From the NCBI GenBank assembly GCA_030549335.1, contig CM060194.1:18788171-18852170 (forward strand): a stretch of DNA of 64,000 nucleotides, given 5' to 3'. The translations under genes and the position numbers were made by a program. Source of the stretch: Pontederia crassipes (Eukaryota > Streptophyta > Magnoliopsida > Commelinales > Pontederiaceae). The notes below the pieces were generated by a model. The model was not told the origin of the DNA and searched no databases. It saw nothing but the letters and a program-made list of their open reading frames with translations. This document shows positions 24,126 through 36,740 of the stretch, in pieces (position 1 is the first letter of the stretch; every line of letters starts with the position of its first letter).

Positions 24126-24337
24126 ACAAAATAGTTTCACACACAACTAATATTTTTGTCTATTATGGTTGTGACATAAGTGTCATGGTCGTAACGGGCA
24201 TGCCATGGTCGTGATACAATTGTCAAGAGTGTGATAGGAATAGTTTCCTGCTTCAGTCGCGAGCGTGATCAAAACTATTTTTTTTGTGAAGACCATTACC
24301 ATACTGGTCATGCCCATTACGAAAGCCCAAGACCTAA

Positions 24338-24655
24338 CACTACAAGAAAACTACGAATTTGCGACGACATTTGTTTATGGACTAAAATTCTTCATAATTT
24401 TTTACGACGTTAGTGACAGTGAGGAAAATCCTTCCAAAATATTGACGATCAAAATGTCCGTCGCTAGTACCAATGGTAAAATTCGTCGATAATTTATCGA
24501 TAGTGGACGCCTTCGATATGGTGTGATCCGTTAGTAACAATATAATTTAAACATATGACTAATATTTTAATATGACTGAGCCTTCGGGATTACTGACGGA
24601 TTGGAAACGATGGCGCGATCCATCAGTAACTATATTTATAAGAAAAAAAATATAA
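24338..24655 (+). mobile_element. CACTA transposon 5' terminus
   Basis: Starts CACTACAAGAAAAC, the canonical plant CACTA end, preceded by a possible 3-bp duplication 'taa'. Inside are short subterminal repeats in both orientations (cgtcgataat, gatccgtTagtaac, gatccatcagtaac), as expected for transposase binding zones. The other end is not in the window at a sensible place. Part of the subterminal zone (about 24,530-24,655) belongs to the inverted duplication and recurs at 10,440-10,540. Confidence 0.6.
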
Positions 24656-26068
24656 TATAATTTAAACATATGACTAATATGTTAATATCAATGTTTTCAA
24701 TGGGTTTATCCTTCAAAATTATGTTATAATATCCATCCGTTCATTGTTTCCGTATCCAAGATGCATTATTTCTTCATTTTGGCCACTATGTTTTTATCAC
24801 TCTAGAAGGTCTCCTCTGATCGTTACCCATTATATTTTGTAGCCTAAATAACTAGGATTTTACTTCATTTTGATGTCGACATTTCTACGAGAGAGGAGTA
24901 CATTCGACTCCACCCCAGGGACGTCATTGACTCAGCAACTTTGCACCGAAAATATCTTAGGTTGGATACTGATGATGGAGATTATGTCATTGATGGAGAG
25001 CCATCGCTTATGGATACTCACAGCATACCGGAGCTTGATCTAGTCGTCAACCCGGTTCACCTCTGAGGCATGCATCTTTTGAGCAGGACTCTCACACTAC
25101 ACCGCATCGACTTCACATGGAGCCTACGACTTTATTGTTCTTTCATAGAAGGTGGACGTTATAGACTACTGAGTGACTCATATCTTGTTGGCTTGCTATA
25201 GACCTACTATGCATCACAATGATTCATTTCTTCCGCAGTTCATAATGATAATAGTCCCGATGAGATGTAGATGAGTTGCTTCCCTCTTTGATGATGCCAA
25301 AAGAGGGAGAAGTTTGGATGCTGCTATGTGCTCCTAGTAGTTGCTATGTTTGTTAGTTGCTCATTGCTATGTGTTCACAATTTCTATTTGTACTAGTGTC
25401 ATCCAACTATAGTCGCATATGTTAGTGTTTGAACATATGATGGATGTGTTGATTATGGATGCAATGTAATAACTTTTGTTTCATGATGGCTGTACTTTAA
25501 TATCTCATATTTGTCTTGTGTCTATAGCTCTCGATGTCGTATGTTTATATTGCTTCATATTATGACAACATAAAGGCCACTTATTCAGGGGAGAAAATGT
25601 GAAATGTACATGAATGTAGGGGGAGCTTGTTTACTATTCATTCCCTATGCTTCCAATTTATTTTTTTCTCTATCGTTCGATTAGTTTGTCATCATAAAAA
25701 GGGAGAGATTATTGAATCCTATGTTTTGATGATAACAAATTAAATTCAAAATAAAAGTTACTAATATATACTTAAGTGATGACAATGGATGTGTAAGATT
25801 GACATGACTATATTTGTAAAATGTCGCAAAGTTAAAAGATTAAATAGAAAAAATTTGTATTGACAGTCGATCGGTCGATGGACATCGAGTAGAAATACAC
25901 CATGAAGACGACGGTCGATGGACCGATTGTGGCATGGGTCGACCGACCAACAAAAGAACAAATTCCACACATGACGCGAAGATATTTGATGGTTTGGTCG
26001 TGGCACTAGTCTACCGATCAATGCAAAAAATGAATTCAACAAATGTCATAATCATGACGCTCGAAGTG
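24656..26068 (+). mobile_element. Copia (SIRE-like) 3' internal region and partial LTR
   Basis: The inverted partner of 10,440-9,040. It runs from a coding-like patch (near 24,870-25,020) through the polypurine tract (about 25,695-25,710) into the first 330 bp or so of the LTR. A gypsy LTR starts at 26,069 and interrupts it. The segment 25,557-26,060 is repeated at 28,452-28,950. A fossil, broken. Confidence 0.6.
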
Positions 26069-28446
26069 TCACGACCCCGATTTAAATGGTGATTTAAATC
26101 AGAGCTCGTGATTAATTCCAGACGATCAAATAAATTTTTTTTAAAAAGATTATGCATAACTCCTCTAGATAATACAAAAAATGATAATACATATAAGCAA
26201 ACCGCGCAGTTTATATTGATCATTCAGAACATGTAACAACTCTAGGATTTACACCACCACATAGTCATAAAAGATTTACATTTTACAAGATACAAAAGTA
26301 CTTTTCATACATAGCACATATCAAACTCTCTTCATATCTCAACAGAGGAATACGATAGCTACAAGTCTTCTATCTAATACGCGCGGTGGGGCACATGACT
26401 TCTCAATACCTTAGCAGCAAAAAGAATCCACACCCTGCTAAGGCTATCTCTCGCGCTCCCAAAAGTTCTACTAATCTGAAAAAGTGTACAACAACACTGT
26501 GAGCAAATAATAGATCAGTAAACTAATAACTCATAAGCTATGTGTTACCATCTAATAAATTCAAGAAGACATAAGCATACATGCATTAATCATAACATCA
26601 AAGTCAATATCTTCATACATTTACTATATATATATATATAACATCCCAATCAAAAGTATTGCACTCAATTTACATTCATTATCACTTAAATATATCAAAC
26701 ATGTGTATGCAATGCAACACTCTTATATATATACACGGATCACCAACTGGCCAATGGTCGGTAGGTGAATTCTAGAGGTGGCTCCCATCGTGATCAGTGA
26801 TGTAGCACTTAGCTCCATTCTACCTCATCTCTTTTGGGGAACTGATCATATAACAATTGGTGGATTTTAGAGGTGAACCCTATGGATTCTAGAGGTGGCC
26901 CCCATCCGACTACTCACGATGTGGCACTTAGCTCCACATGACACTTAGCTCTAGCCTATCTCATCCCATTTCTGAGGAACAAAATGATGCATTGGATTCT
27001 ATAAGTAGCTCCCATCGTGATCAGCGATGTAGCACTTAACTCCAACAATCATATATACAAATGCAAATGGATGTCATTCATCATATAACAAATACCTCAT
27101 GAGTATCAAGAGATGAATCAATCCAATACCATTTCAAAATGAACAGGATTGCACTTATCGCAATCCATTTATATCATATCACATAAACTTTCCATAATTG
27201 CATTTCTCGAAACCAATTCATAGAATTCCAAAACATATTCAATACTTATAATAATCGATGTCACACCAAATTTAAAAAAGGTGAAAACATAGAGTAAGAG
27301 AAATCAACTTACCTATAAGGACTAACAAAATGTTTTACTTTCTCTTTTCACTACTTTACTCTTCTACTCCTATAACAATAATAATAAGAAACACATTACT
27401 ACTATGATATGAATACAAGCCCATCACGTATGAAACATAATTAATTGAAATGGTATATGAACCTTAAATGTTTACTCTTATAACTCAAGTAACTATTAAA
27501 CATAAAGATTGACCTAATATTATAACAAATTGCACACATAATAAAGAAAAATACATATCTTCTGGTATACATAATCAAATGACATCATTCCAATTTTTTT
27601 TACTTTCATATTACAGAGACATTAATTTGTAAAAGTTTCATTTCCTACTTCATTATGATTTGCTCTCATGAAAATCAATATTCATCCTAACTTTATGTTA
27701 TTTCTATGTCCTGACAGATTGAGTAACCTTACTTTTATAATTTATATAAAATAATAAACCTTCCTTGTTCTGATTCTTTTAATTTTCTCAAATAGTAGAC
27801 ATGATGCAACTCATAAAATTACTTAAATTTATATCTATTTATACTGAGCACAATAAATTTAACTAATACTAGCATAATCTGCCATAAGTTCCCTCCTGAC
27901 AAACTGAGTAAGGCTCGGTAAATTATTTATAACTTTTGCTACGCATATCATTTTCTAGTGATTCCAATTGTCAATGAACCCTAACATCAATGTCTATGAC
28001 ACCCTAAATTATCAAATAATTCTACGACATATTGAATTTAATACATAATTTACAAATTCGGGTAGCAATTTACGCGAACAGAGTGATAGTACCTTAAAGA
28101 CACGAGCATAACTTTATCTACAAAAATCGTATTAACTTGATTCCAAATCTCAATGAAAGTAAACTCATAGGGGATCAATCAGAATTAGTTTCATAATTTT
28201 TGGATCACTTGAAAGTATGGAATTATGTAGCTAAAAATTCGTGAAATCAATTGAACATGGCTAGGGTTAATCTTACCCATGAACAACATGAGTTTTGCCC
28301 CATTTTGAAGTAAAATTCGAAAATGAATAGGTGAGATAGGTTCAGAGAAACCCTAATTAGGAACTATGTAGTTAAAATCTAAAGGAAATTAAGTAGGAAC
28401 TTACCAAAATCTAAAACCCTAGTTGCCCCTTTTCTTCCTCCAATTC
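26069..28446 (+). mobile_element. Gypsy LTR (solo or truncated)
   Basis: Starts tgtcacgaccccgattt, a common gypsy LTR opening. It has LTR-like content throughout, including an internal tandem repeat near 26,760-27,050 with recurring 'agaggtggctcccatcgtgatcag' and 'gcacttagctcc' words. There is no second LTR or coding region. The right edge abuts a second copy of the interrupted copia sequence rather than the continuation of the first, so the end at 28,446 is a rearrangement breakpoint rather than a natural terminus. Confidence 0.55.
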
Positions 28447-30714
28447 CTTCATATTATGACAACATAAAGGCCACTTATTCAGGGTAGAAAATGTGAAATG
28501 TGCATGAATGTAGGAGGAGCTTGTTTACTATTCATTCCCTATACTTCCAATTTACTTTTTCTTCTATATCGTTTGATTAGTTTATCATCATAAAAAGGGG
28601 GAGATTATTGAATCCTATGTTTTGATGATAACAAATTAAATTCGACATAAAAGTTACTAATATATACTTAAGTGATGACAATGCATGTGTAAGATTGACA
28701 TGACTATATTTGTAGAATAAGTCACAAAGTTAAAAGATTAAATAGAAAAATTTTGTACGATCGGATGGATATCGAGTAGAAATACACCACGAAGACGACG
28801 ATCGATGGACCGATTGTGGCATGGGTCGACCGACCAACAGAAGAACAAATTCCACACATGGCGCGAAAATGTTTGATGGTTTGGTCATGGCACTAGTCTA
28901 TCGATCAACTGAAAAAATGAATTCAACAAATGTCACGGCCATGACGGTCAAAGAACCGATCGAAGGACCGGTCCACCGATCAACTCAAAGAATGAATTCA
29001 ACAAATGTTGTGACCATATCGGTCGAAGGATCGATCGACAACCCATACAACATAGAAAATGCGCAACGATCATATTGACTGGTCTATAAATGTGGTCGAC
29101 CAATCTTAGACTGAAGCAGTAACAACTAATTTTTAAGACAAAATTTATGAAAGACTTTTTGGAAGTAATCAACACATGAAGAAACTTATAAAAGGAGTAC
29201 CCAAGTCTGAAAAATAATTATCCAAGCAAGAGAAAACACTCCGGAGCTCTACCTAAGTTCAAAACACTTATTGAATCAAAAGTTTGCGAATCATCCCTTT
29301 CTCTTCCATATTTTAAAAGTGAGCATTAATTGTAAAAGAAGTGAGTCAGAGAGAATTCTTTAGTGAGATTTATTGAAGTTGAGAGCTTCTTGTAAGAAGA
29401 GACGTGCTTTCCCTTTTGAGCGGAGAAGAAGACGTGTGGTGTAATTATTTTCTCCCTACAAAAAAAGAAAAAGCTAGTGAATCTCCAGTGGTCTCGAGGA
29501 CGAGAAGTCGGAGCGGACGTAGACCAACGAGTTGGGCCAAACCTCGTCAACATCGTGTTCTCTTCATTTGCTCCTTATCTCTTATTTGCTCTTAATCATT
29601 ATTTGCTTATGATCGATTTTATCAACTTTCTGAAATTGATTTCACAATAGGATTTTTATACATCAATTCACTTCCTCTGGGTGCTTTTGGTCCTACAATT
29701 AGCATAAGTTTCCATGTGACGTTGTAAGATAAATCTTTGAATATGTACTTTTTTATGTAGACATTATGAAGAGCATAACTTGAGTTCTATGAGATTGCAA
29801 TTTCTTAAAACACACTACATCATATTTGTAATGCTTGCATGTTATGTATATTATTTAACCTAATATTTTATTTGTGTAAGTTTTTGCTATATTCCGTTAT
29901 GTGTTTCATAGATATTTTGCATCTTATATTAATTGATTCTTAAACTAATATGCAAGAAATTTATCCTTGTCCTCTTCGATATTTTAGAATATACAGTGAT
30001 CATTGACATAAGTTTTTTTTAACTTGAATATCTAGAATTATTTTCTCAAAAAAAAAAAAAAAGATCTAGAATAAACAAATAATTTGAGGATGACTAAGTA
30101 GTGTTCATACTTCGAAGCTTTATCTTGACCTTAGTGGTCTTCAAGTTCCTTTAGGCTAAAAAGTGAGACAATGAAAAATATTTAATTTTGTGATAACTTA
30201 TTACAAATGCTAGAGCTCAGACTGTTTTGACATATGCTAGGCCTTACGATAGGGTCAAGTAAATTTGATTATCTTAGTAAATTTGTAGTCTCCGCAGAAA
30301 GATCTTTCCTTTCCTTCATGACATTACTAATAGATAGAGTTTACCTTATATCTAATAAATATAAATGTATACATAATATTTTATGAGTGGGAAAGACCTT
30401 ATTACATAATATTTTATATATACACAATTAGAACTACGAGAACTTGAACTCCAGTTTTCGTTGTCAAACATAATTATTCTTATTGCCCTTTGAGACTTCG
30501 AATAGATTTTTGTAGTTATTTTCATTATTTTTTATTATGACAGGAGAGAGAAGTTCCATAACCAATCATAAAATTATGGATAACCTATTATATCCATAAT
30601 TAGTAAATGACAGTATGTAAAAATTATTATATTATTATTATTTTTAACCATTATTGTAACTAGATATTCAATGTGTGATACGATATTTTTTAATTAAATT
30701 ATATATTAGAAAGG
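28447..30714 (+). mobile_element. Copia (SIRE-like): 3' internal end, LTR and leader
   Basis: Internal tail with polypurine tract at 28,447-28,605, LTR at 28,606-29,697 and leader at 29,698-30,714. The LTR has a TATA box near 29,186 and ends ...gtcctaca. This is the inverted counterpart of 9,500-7,095. Internal-type sequence lies on both sides of a single LTR, as after recombination between neighbouring copies. A fossil with no intact coding region. Confidence 0.6.
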
Positions 30715-32746
30715 AGACGAGAAGAAGACGTGTGGTGTAAAAAGAGTTGTTCTCTTCCTATAAGTAAAGAAAAAGCTAGTGAAGCTCGGAGGATGAGAAG
30801 TCGGAGCGGACGTAGGCCAAAGAGTTGGGTCAAATCTCATCAACATATTGTGTTCTCTTTGTTTGCTCCTTATCTCTTATTTGCTCTTTATCATTATTTG
30901 CTTGTGATCGATTTTATCAACTTTCTAAAATTGATTTCATGATAGAATTTTTATACACCAATTCATTTTCTCTTAGTGCTTTCGATCCTACAATTAGCAT
31001 AAGTTTCCATGTCACGGTGTAAGATAAATATTTGAATATGTACTTTTTTATGTAGGCATTATGAAGAGGATAACTTGAGTTCTATGATTAGGATTGCATT
31101 TTCCTAAAACACACTACATCATATTTGTAATGCTGGCATGTTATGTATATTATTTAATCTAATAGCTTATTTGTGTAAGTTTCTGCCATATTGCGTTATG
31201 TGTTTCATAGATATTTTGCATCTTATATGATAATTGGTTCTTAAACTAATATGCAAGAAATTTATCCTTGTCTTCTCCGATATTTTAGAATATATAGTGA
31301 TCATTGACATAAGTTTTTTTAACTCGTTTATCTAGAATCATTTTCTCAAAAAATAAAAGATTTAGAATAAATGAATAATTTGAGGATGACTAAGTAGTGT
31401 TCCTACTTGGAAGCTTTATCTTGCCCTTAGTGGTCTTCAAGTTCCTTTAGGCTAAAAAGTGAGACAATGAAAAATATTCATTTTTGAGATAACTTATCTC
31501 TGGTACAAATGCTAGAGCTCACTGCTTTTGACATATGCTAGGCACGATATGGTCAAGTAAATTTGATTTGGTAAATTTATAGTCTTCGTAGAAAGATCCT
31601 TCTTTTCCTCCGTGACATTACTAACAGATAGAGTTTACCATATATTTAATAAATATAAATGTATACATAATATTTTATGAGTAGAAAAGACCTTATTATA
31701 TAATAATTTATGTATACAAAATTAGAACTACGAGAACTTGAACTCCAATTTTTGTTGTCAAACATATTCTTATTGCCCTTTGAAGGATTGAATAGATTTT
31801 TGTAGTTATTAACCTATAAAAAAAACTTCATTATTTTTTATTATGACGGAGAGATAAGTTCTATAACCAATCATAAAATTATGAATAACCTATTATATCC
31901 ATAATTAGTTAATGACAGTATGTATAAATTTTTATATTTTTATTATTTTTAACCATTATTGTAACTAGATTTTCAATGTGTGATACTATATTTTGCAATT
32001 AAATTATATATTAGAAAGGATAGAAAAATATTAAATAAATAAAATAAGATATGATTTTATGTAGTATTTCTGTGATTCGAACTTATACAGAATAATCCAC
32101 GTATTTAAAAAATGAATAATTTTCAAAATTAAAAAAATAATCTCAATAAATTTAAAGTAATCAAAATTCATACATATAGTTACAAAACCAAGATTCGTGT
32201 TCTTGGTGTTTTCTCTTCTTCCTCCCCCACAAAAACCTCCGCCCAAACCCTCTCCGACCGCCCAACTACTCCTCCATCGCCGCAGCCGGCCGTCGCTTCC
32301 GCCTTCGCCTCCACCTCCAGCCTCCTCCTTTCTATTGCCTGTCCTCTCCTCAGTAGCCTGGACTCTGGTTCCGTCTCTCGTCACCATTTCCCCTAGCCGT
32401 TGGCCGACCGCCGCATCCGAGTCCAGGCCTTCGGAGGCAGGTTTCAAGGGGTCGACGAGACCTTCCAGCGTCAATGCGCGACGGCCGCGGCGCGGCCCGA
32501 CGGCAGGTTTCGAGGGGCCGACGAGGGGACCGGCAGGTGAGGGCGACGTCAGGCCCCTTGAATCTCGCCACCATTTCTCCTAGCCGTCGGCCGACCGCCG
32601 TGGCACTTTGGCGCTCGAAGGTTCTGGACGACGCCCTCGAACCCCTCGAAACCTGCCGCAGGTGGCCAGGACTTGTTGGCCGACCCGTCGCGCTTAGGCG
32701 CTTGAAGGTTCTGGATGTCGCCCTCACATTTCTTCATGTTGTTCCT
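30715..32746 (+). repeat. Duplicated block R2: LTR tail, leader, GC-rich island
   Basis: Begins again inside the copia LTR (compare 29,423) and runs through the LTR end and leader to the GC-rich island at 32,187-32,735. From about 30,868 it is nearly identical to block R3 (32,747-34,632), differing at only about one base in a hundred by eye. The R2/R3 joint sits at '...gttgttcct|tatctcttatttgctcc', where the two ancestral sequences share tcct. A recent direct tandem duplication. Confidence 0.8.
32187..32735 (+). other. GC-rich island (copy 2 of 3)
   Basis: Same content as the islands at 2,301-2,946 and 34,086-34,625. The open frame starting at 32,197 stops after 128 codons here because of a TAG at 32,581, while the other two copies stay open for 166 codons. 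Immediately downstream the sequence jumps into copia LTR sequence at the duplication joint. Confidence 0.6.
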
Positions 32747-34632
32747 TATCTCTTATTTGCTCCTTATCTCTTATTTGTTCTTTATCATTATTTGCTTGTG
32801 ATCGATTTTATCAACTTTCTAAAATTGATTTCATGATAGAATTTTTATACATCAATTCATTTTCTCTTAGTGCTTTTGATCCTACAATTAGCATAAGTTT
32901 CCATGTCACGGTGTAAGATAAATATTTGAACATGTACTTTTTTATGTAGGCATTATGAAGAGGATAACTTGAGTTCTATGATTAGGATTGCATTTTCCTA
33001 AAACACACTACATCATATTTGTAATGCTGACATGTTATGTATATTATTTAATCTAATAGCTTATTTGTGTAAGTTTCTGCCATATTGCGTTATGTGTTTC
33101 ATAGATATTTTGCATCTTATATGATAATTGGTTCTTAAACTAATATGCAAGAAATTTATCCTTGTCTTCTCCGATATTTTAGAATATATAGTGATCGTTG
33201 ACATAAGTTTTTTTAACTCGTTTATCTAGAATCATTTTCTCAAAAAATAAAAGATTTAGAATAAATGAATAATTTGAGGATGACTAAGTAGTGTTCCTAC
33301 TTGGAAGCTTTATCTTGCCCTTAGTGGTCTTCAAGTTCCTTTAGGCTAAAAAGTGAGACAATGAAAAATATTCATTTTTGAGATAACTTATCTCTGGTAC
33401 AAATGCTAGAGCTCACTGCTTTTGACATATGCTAGGCACGATATGGTCAAGTAAATTTGATTTGGTAAATTTATAGTCTTCGTAGAAAGATCCTTCTTTT
33501 CCTCCGTGACATTACTAACAGATAGAGTTTACCATATATTTAATAAATATAAATGTATACATAATATTTTATGAGTAGAAAAGACCTTAATATAATAATT
33601 TATGTATACAAAATTAGAACTACGAGAACTTGAACTCCAATTTTTGTTGTCAAACATATTCTTATTGCCCTTTGAAGGATTGAATAGATTTTTGTAGTTA
33701 TTAACCTATAAAAAAACTTCATTATTTTTTATTATGACGGAGAGATAAGTTCTATAACTAATCATAAAATTATGAATAACCTATTATATCCATAATTAGT
33801 TAATGACAGTATGTATAAATTTTTATATTTTTATTATTTTTAACCATTATTGTAACTAGATTTTCAATGTGTGATACTATATTTTGCAATTAAATTATAT
33901 ATTAGAAAGGATAGAAAAATATTAAATAAATAAAATAAGATATGATTTTATGTAGTATTTCTGTGATTCGAACTTATACAGAATAATCCACGTATTTAAA
34001 AAATGAATAATTTTCAAAATTAAAAAAATAATCTCAATAAATTTAAAGTAATCAAAATTCATACATATAGTTACAAAACCAAGATTCGTGTTCTTGGTGT
34101 TTTCTCTTCTTCCTCCCCCACAAAAACCGTCGCCCAAACCCTCTCCGACCGCCCAACTACTCCTCCATCGCCGCAGCCGGCCGTCGCTTCCGCCTTCGCC
34201 TCCACCTCCAGCCTCCTCCTTTCTATTGCCTGTCCTCTCCTCAGTAGCCTGGACTCTGGTTCCGTCTCTCGCCACCATTTCCCCTAGCCGTTGGCCGACC
34301 GCCGCATCCGAGTCCAGGCCTTCGGAGGCAGGTTTCAAGGGGTCGACGAGACCTTCCAGCGTCAATGCGCGACGGCCGCGGCGCGGCCCGACGGCAGGTT
34401 TCGAGGGGCCGACGAGGGGACCGGCAGGTGAGGGCGACGTCAGGCCCCTTGAATCTCGCCAACATTTCTCCTGGCCGTCGGCCGACCGCCGCGGCACTTT
34501 GGCGCTCGAAGGTTCTGGACGACGCCCTCGAACCCCTCGAAACCTGCCGCAGGTGGCCAGGACTTGTTGGCCGACCCGTCGCGCTTAGGCGCTTGAAGGT
34601 TCTGGATGTCGCCCTCACATTTCTTCATGTTG
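32747..34632 (+). repeat. Duplicated block R3: LTR tail, leader, GC-rich island
   Basis: Second unit of the tandem duplication. Unlike R2 it continues at its right edge into the sequence found at the same place in the left arm ('gttgttcctgttctaacg'), so R3 keeps the ancestral right flank. It includes an uninterrupted Helitron target site at 34,041/34,042. Confidence 0.8.
34086..34625 (+). other. GC-rich island (copy 3 of 3)
   Basis: A CT-rich leader followed by a 166-codon open frame (34,088-34,588), Pro/Ser/Arg-rich. It is colinear and mostly identical with the minus-strand frame of the left arm. Same uncertainty: possible first exon, possible chance frame in high GC. Confidence 0.5.
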
Positions 34633-34834
34633 TTCCTGTTCTAACGTTATGCCTTTTTTCCCTATTCCTGTTCTTTTCTTTTCTTTTTTTTTTTTGAAGA
34701 CTGTTCTTTTCCATTTTGTTGCGGTTGTTGGAGCTCATTGATGAAAACAGTTAGTTTAGCTTTGTGATTTTGTTCCTTTTCTAGATCTTCAGTTCTTGCA
34801 GGACTTAAAAATGATCCAAGTGTTTCTTTTTTCT
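34633..34834 (+). other. Intron-like sequence shared by both arms
   Basis: T-rich, intron-like sequence that also occurs in the left arm (2,340-2,150, minus). It ends with agtgtttcttttttct, the target of the composite insertion. No coding. Confidence 0.6.
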
Positions 34835-34951
34835 CGGAATATCGCGTCCTGGTGACTGGGCTACCTTCTTCTGCTTCATGGCAAGACTTGAAGGATCATA
34901 TGCGCCGAGCAGGTGATGTCTGCTTCTCTGAAGTGTTCCGTGAGGGTGGTG
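34835..34951 (+). pseudogene. SR splicing-factor exon fragment (SF2/ASF-type, RRM2)
   Basis: From codon gaa at 34,837 it reads [20 protein letters not shown] and then [18 protein letters not shown], about 39 residues. SWQDLKD is the signature heptapeptide of the pseudo-RRM (second RRM) of SF2/ASF-type SR proteins, the plant SR30/SR34 group, which bind pre-mRNA and guide splice-site choice in the nucleus. The exon ends in phase 1 at a good donor, g|gtaagc (34,952). Its 5' side is cut at the insertion border without an acceptor. No other SR exon, including RRM1 and the RS tail, is nearby, so this is a stray fragment, although its frame is undamaged. Confidence 0.85.
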
Positions 34952-35532
34952 GTAAGCTTCTATACCTTTACCCTTGTATTTATTTCATTTGTTGCTGGGG
35001 ATTAATTTTAGTTGTGATTTTTGTGTGCATTTCTTGTACACAACAACAAAAAAAAATCCCGTTGTGATTTGTGTGCATTTCTTGTACACTTGTGTCATTG
35101 GCTTATCCATTAGAAATGTAGGGAATTGCCCATGCATAAATAAACTCTACATTAAGATTGAGCTTCCCCCATGGGTTTGAAACACAATCAAAGATCAATT
35201 GGTATCATTTTTCTGTGGAAATAAACTAGCTAATGTGATTTGGATAATGAAACTAATAAGTGGGAAGGGGTTATTTCCATAAAGAAGGCATGCAAATAGA
35301 GTTCAGGCATATATTATTTATTGTTTGAATAAGATTTTGCACCAAAGTTTTTGGGCCGAGTAAAAGTGAATGAGATATGATCACTAATGATGAAAAAAAC
35401 CTGAGGGTTGATAGTGAATCTTTATAGTTGCACAATCCTTTCTTCACTTTGATCTCTATATAATTGTATTACTCATTAAAAAATGTCTTTGTAATTGTCC
35501 TTTGGTTTCTACATGGCTTCATTGATTTTTTG
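34952..35532 (+). other. SR gene intron sequence
   Basis: Starts at the donor gtaagc and is T-rich and intron-like up to the RTE 5' end at 35,533. It contains a local duplication: 'gtgtgcatttcttgtacac' at about 35,023 and 35,072. Plant SR30/SR34-type genes are known for long introns with alternative splicing in this part, which would fit an intron large enough to host LINEs. Confidence 0.55.
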
Positions 35533-35741
35533 CTCCGCCTATATTTTATAGCCGGTCCCAAGCCCGGATAAAGGAGGAGGGTTGTGTTAGGCCCCGACAG
35601 CCAGCATAAAATCCTGTCGAATCTTATGAACATGGATCAACGAATATATTGTGTTAATGCTAGGTCGTTACCCGTAAGTAACGCGCTGTACAGTTCGGGT
35701 ATAGTGATAAGAGAGCAAGAGCCGCTGCTCGCCTGAATGCA

Positions 35742-36740
35742 GTGTTAAATGAGCAAGGGCTACCGCACTCTAATGGACGGAGGCGGTTAAAGAAGCTAGT
35801 TAATGAGACTAAGGTCAGATTAGGTTCTCGGAACATTGGGACATTGAATGGGAAGCGCCTCGAGGTGGCACAAGTAATGGACCAGTGTAAGATTAGTATC
35901 TTATGCTTGCAAGAAACTAGATGGGTAGGAGAGGGAAGTAAAGATATTAGGTTAAATGGTTCCAAACTTTGGTACACAGGTAAGGTAAATGGAAGGAATG
36001 GTGTTGGTATTATCGCGGATGCAGAATGGAGGAAGAATGTCGTGGAAGTTAAAAGGATTGAGGATCGAATCATATCCGTGAAAGTAATTGTTGGAAAGGA
36101 GACTATGAACATTATTAGTGCATATGCACCCCAAGTAGGAGCAGAATCACATCTCAAGGAGAAGTTTTGGGCAGATATGGAGGGTTTGATTGAAAGTATA
36201 CCAACAACCGAGAAAGTTTATATTGGGGGAGACCTTAATGGACATGTTGGTAAAGAGGCAGGACCACATGCAAGGGTTCATGGTGGTTTTGATTTTGGGG
36301 AGTTGAATGAGGAAGGACAAACTATTATTGATTTTTCTTTAGCATACGACCTTAAGATTATCAACACTTGTTTTAGGAAGAGAGAGGAACATTTAATCAC
36401 ATACAAAAGTGGAACTCATATGTCTCAAATCGATTTTTTCTTGACAAGAAATACTGATAAAAGACGCTGTACTAATTGCAAAGTAATTCCTGGGCATGGG
36501 GTGACTACACAACATAGATTGTTAGTTCTTGATATGCAAATGAAATGTATAAAACCAAAATTCCGAACAGTTTTTGATCGAAAGATCAAGTGGTGGCAGT
36601 TAAAGGGGCAGAAGCGAGAGACTTTTAGAAGTAAGTTATTAGAGGAAAGTGTGTGGGAGTTAGAAGGAGATGCTAGTATCATGTGGAAGAATGTGGCAAA
36701 AAAGGTTGAAATGATTGCTAAAGCCATTTTAGGAGAATAA
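35742..36740 (+). pseudogene. RTE LINE endonuclease domain (ORF 5' part)
   Basis: A 332-codon open stretch holding the APE-type endonuclease that nicks target DNA for LINE integration. In order: RNIGTLNGK (N-terminal strand), LQETRW (metal-binding Glu), NIISAYAPQVG, GGDLNGHVG (catalytic Asp/Asn), MSQIDFFLTR and PGHGVTTQHRLLVLD (catalytic His near the end). All key residues are present. The frame is cut by an in-frame TAA at 36,738, after which the same frame continues with LINE sequence. The true start lies upstream, perhaps near 35,640, since family members begin earlier. Confidence 0.88.

Noticed and set aside
35660-36157. 165-codon minus-strand open frame
   Set aside because: Antisense shadow of the RTE endonuclease frame, which has clear family motifs.
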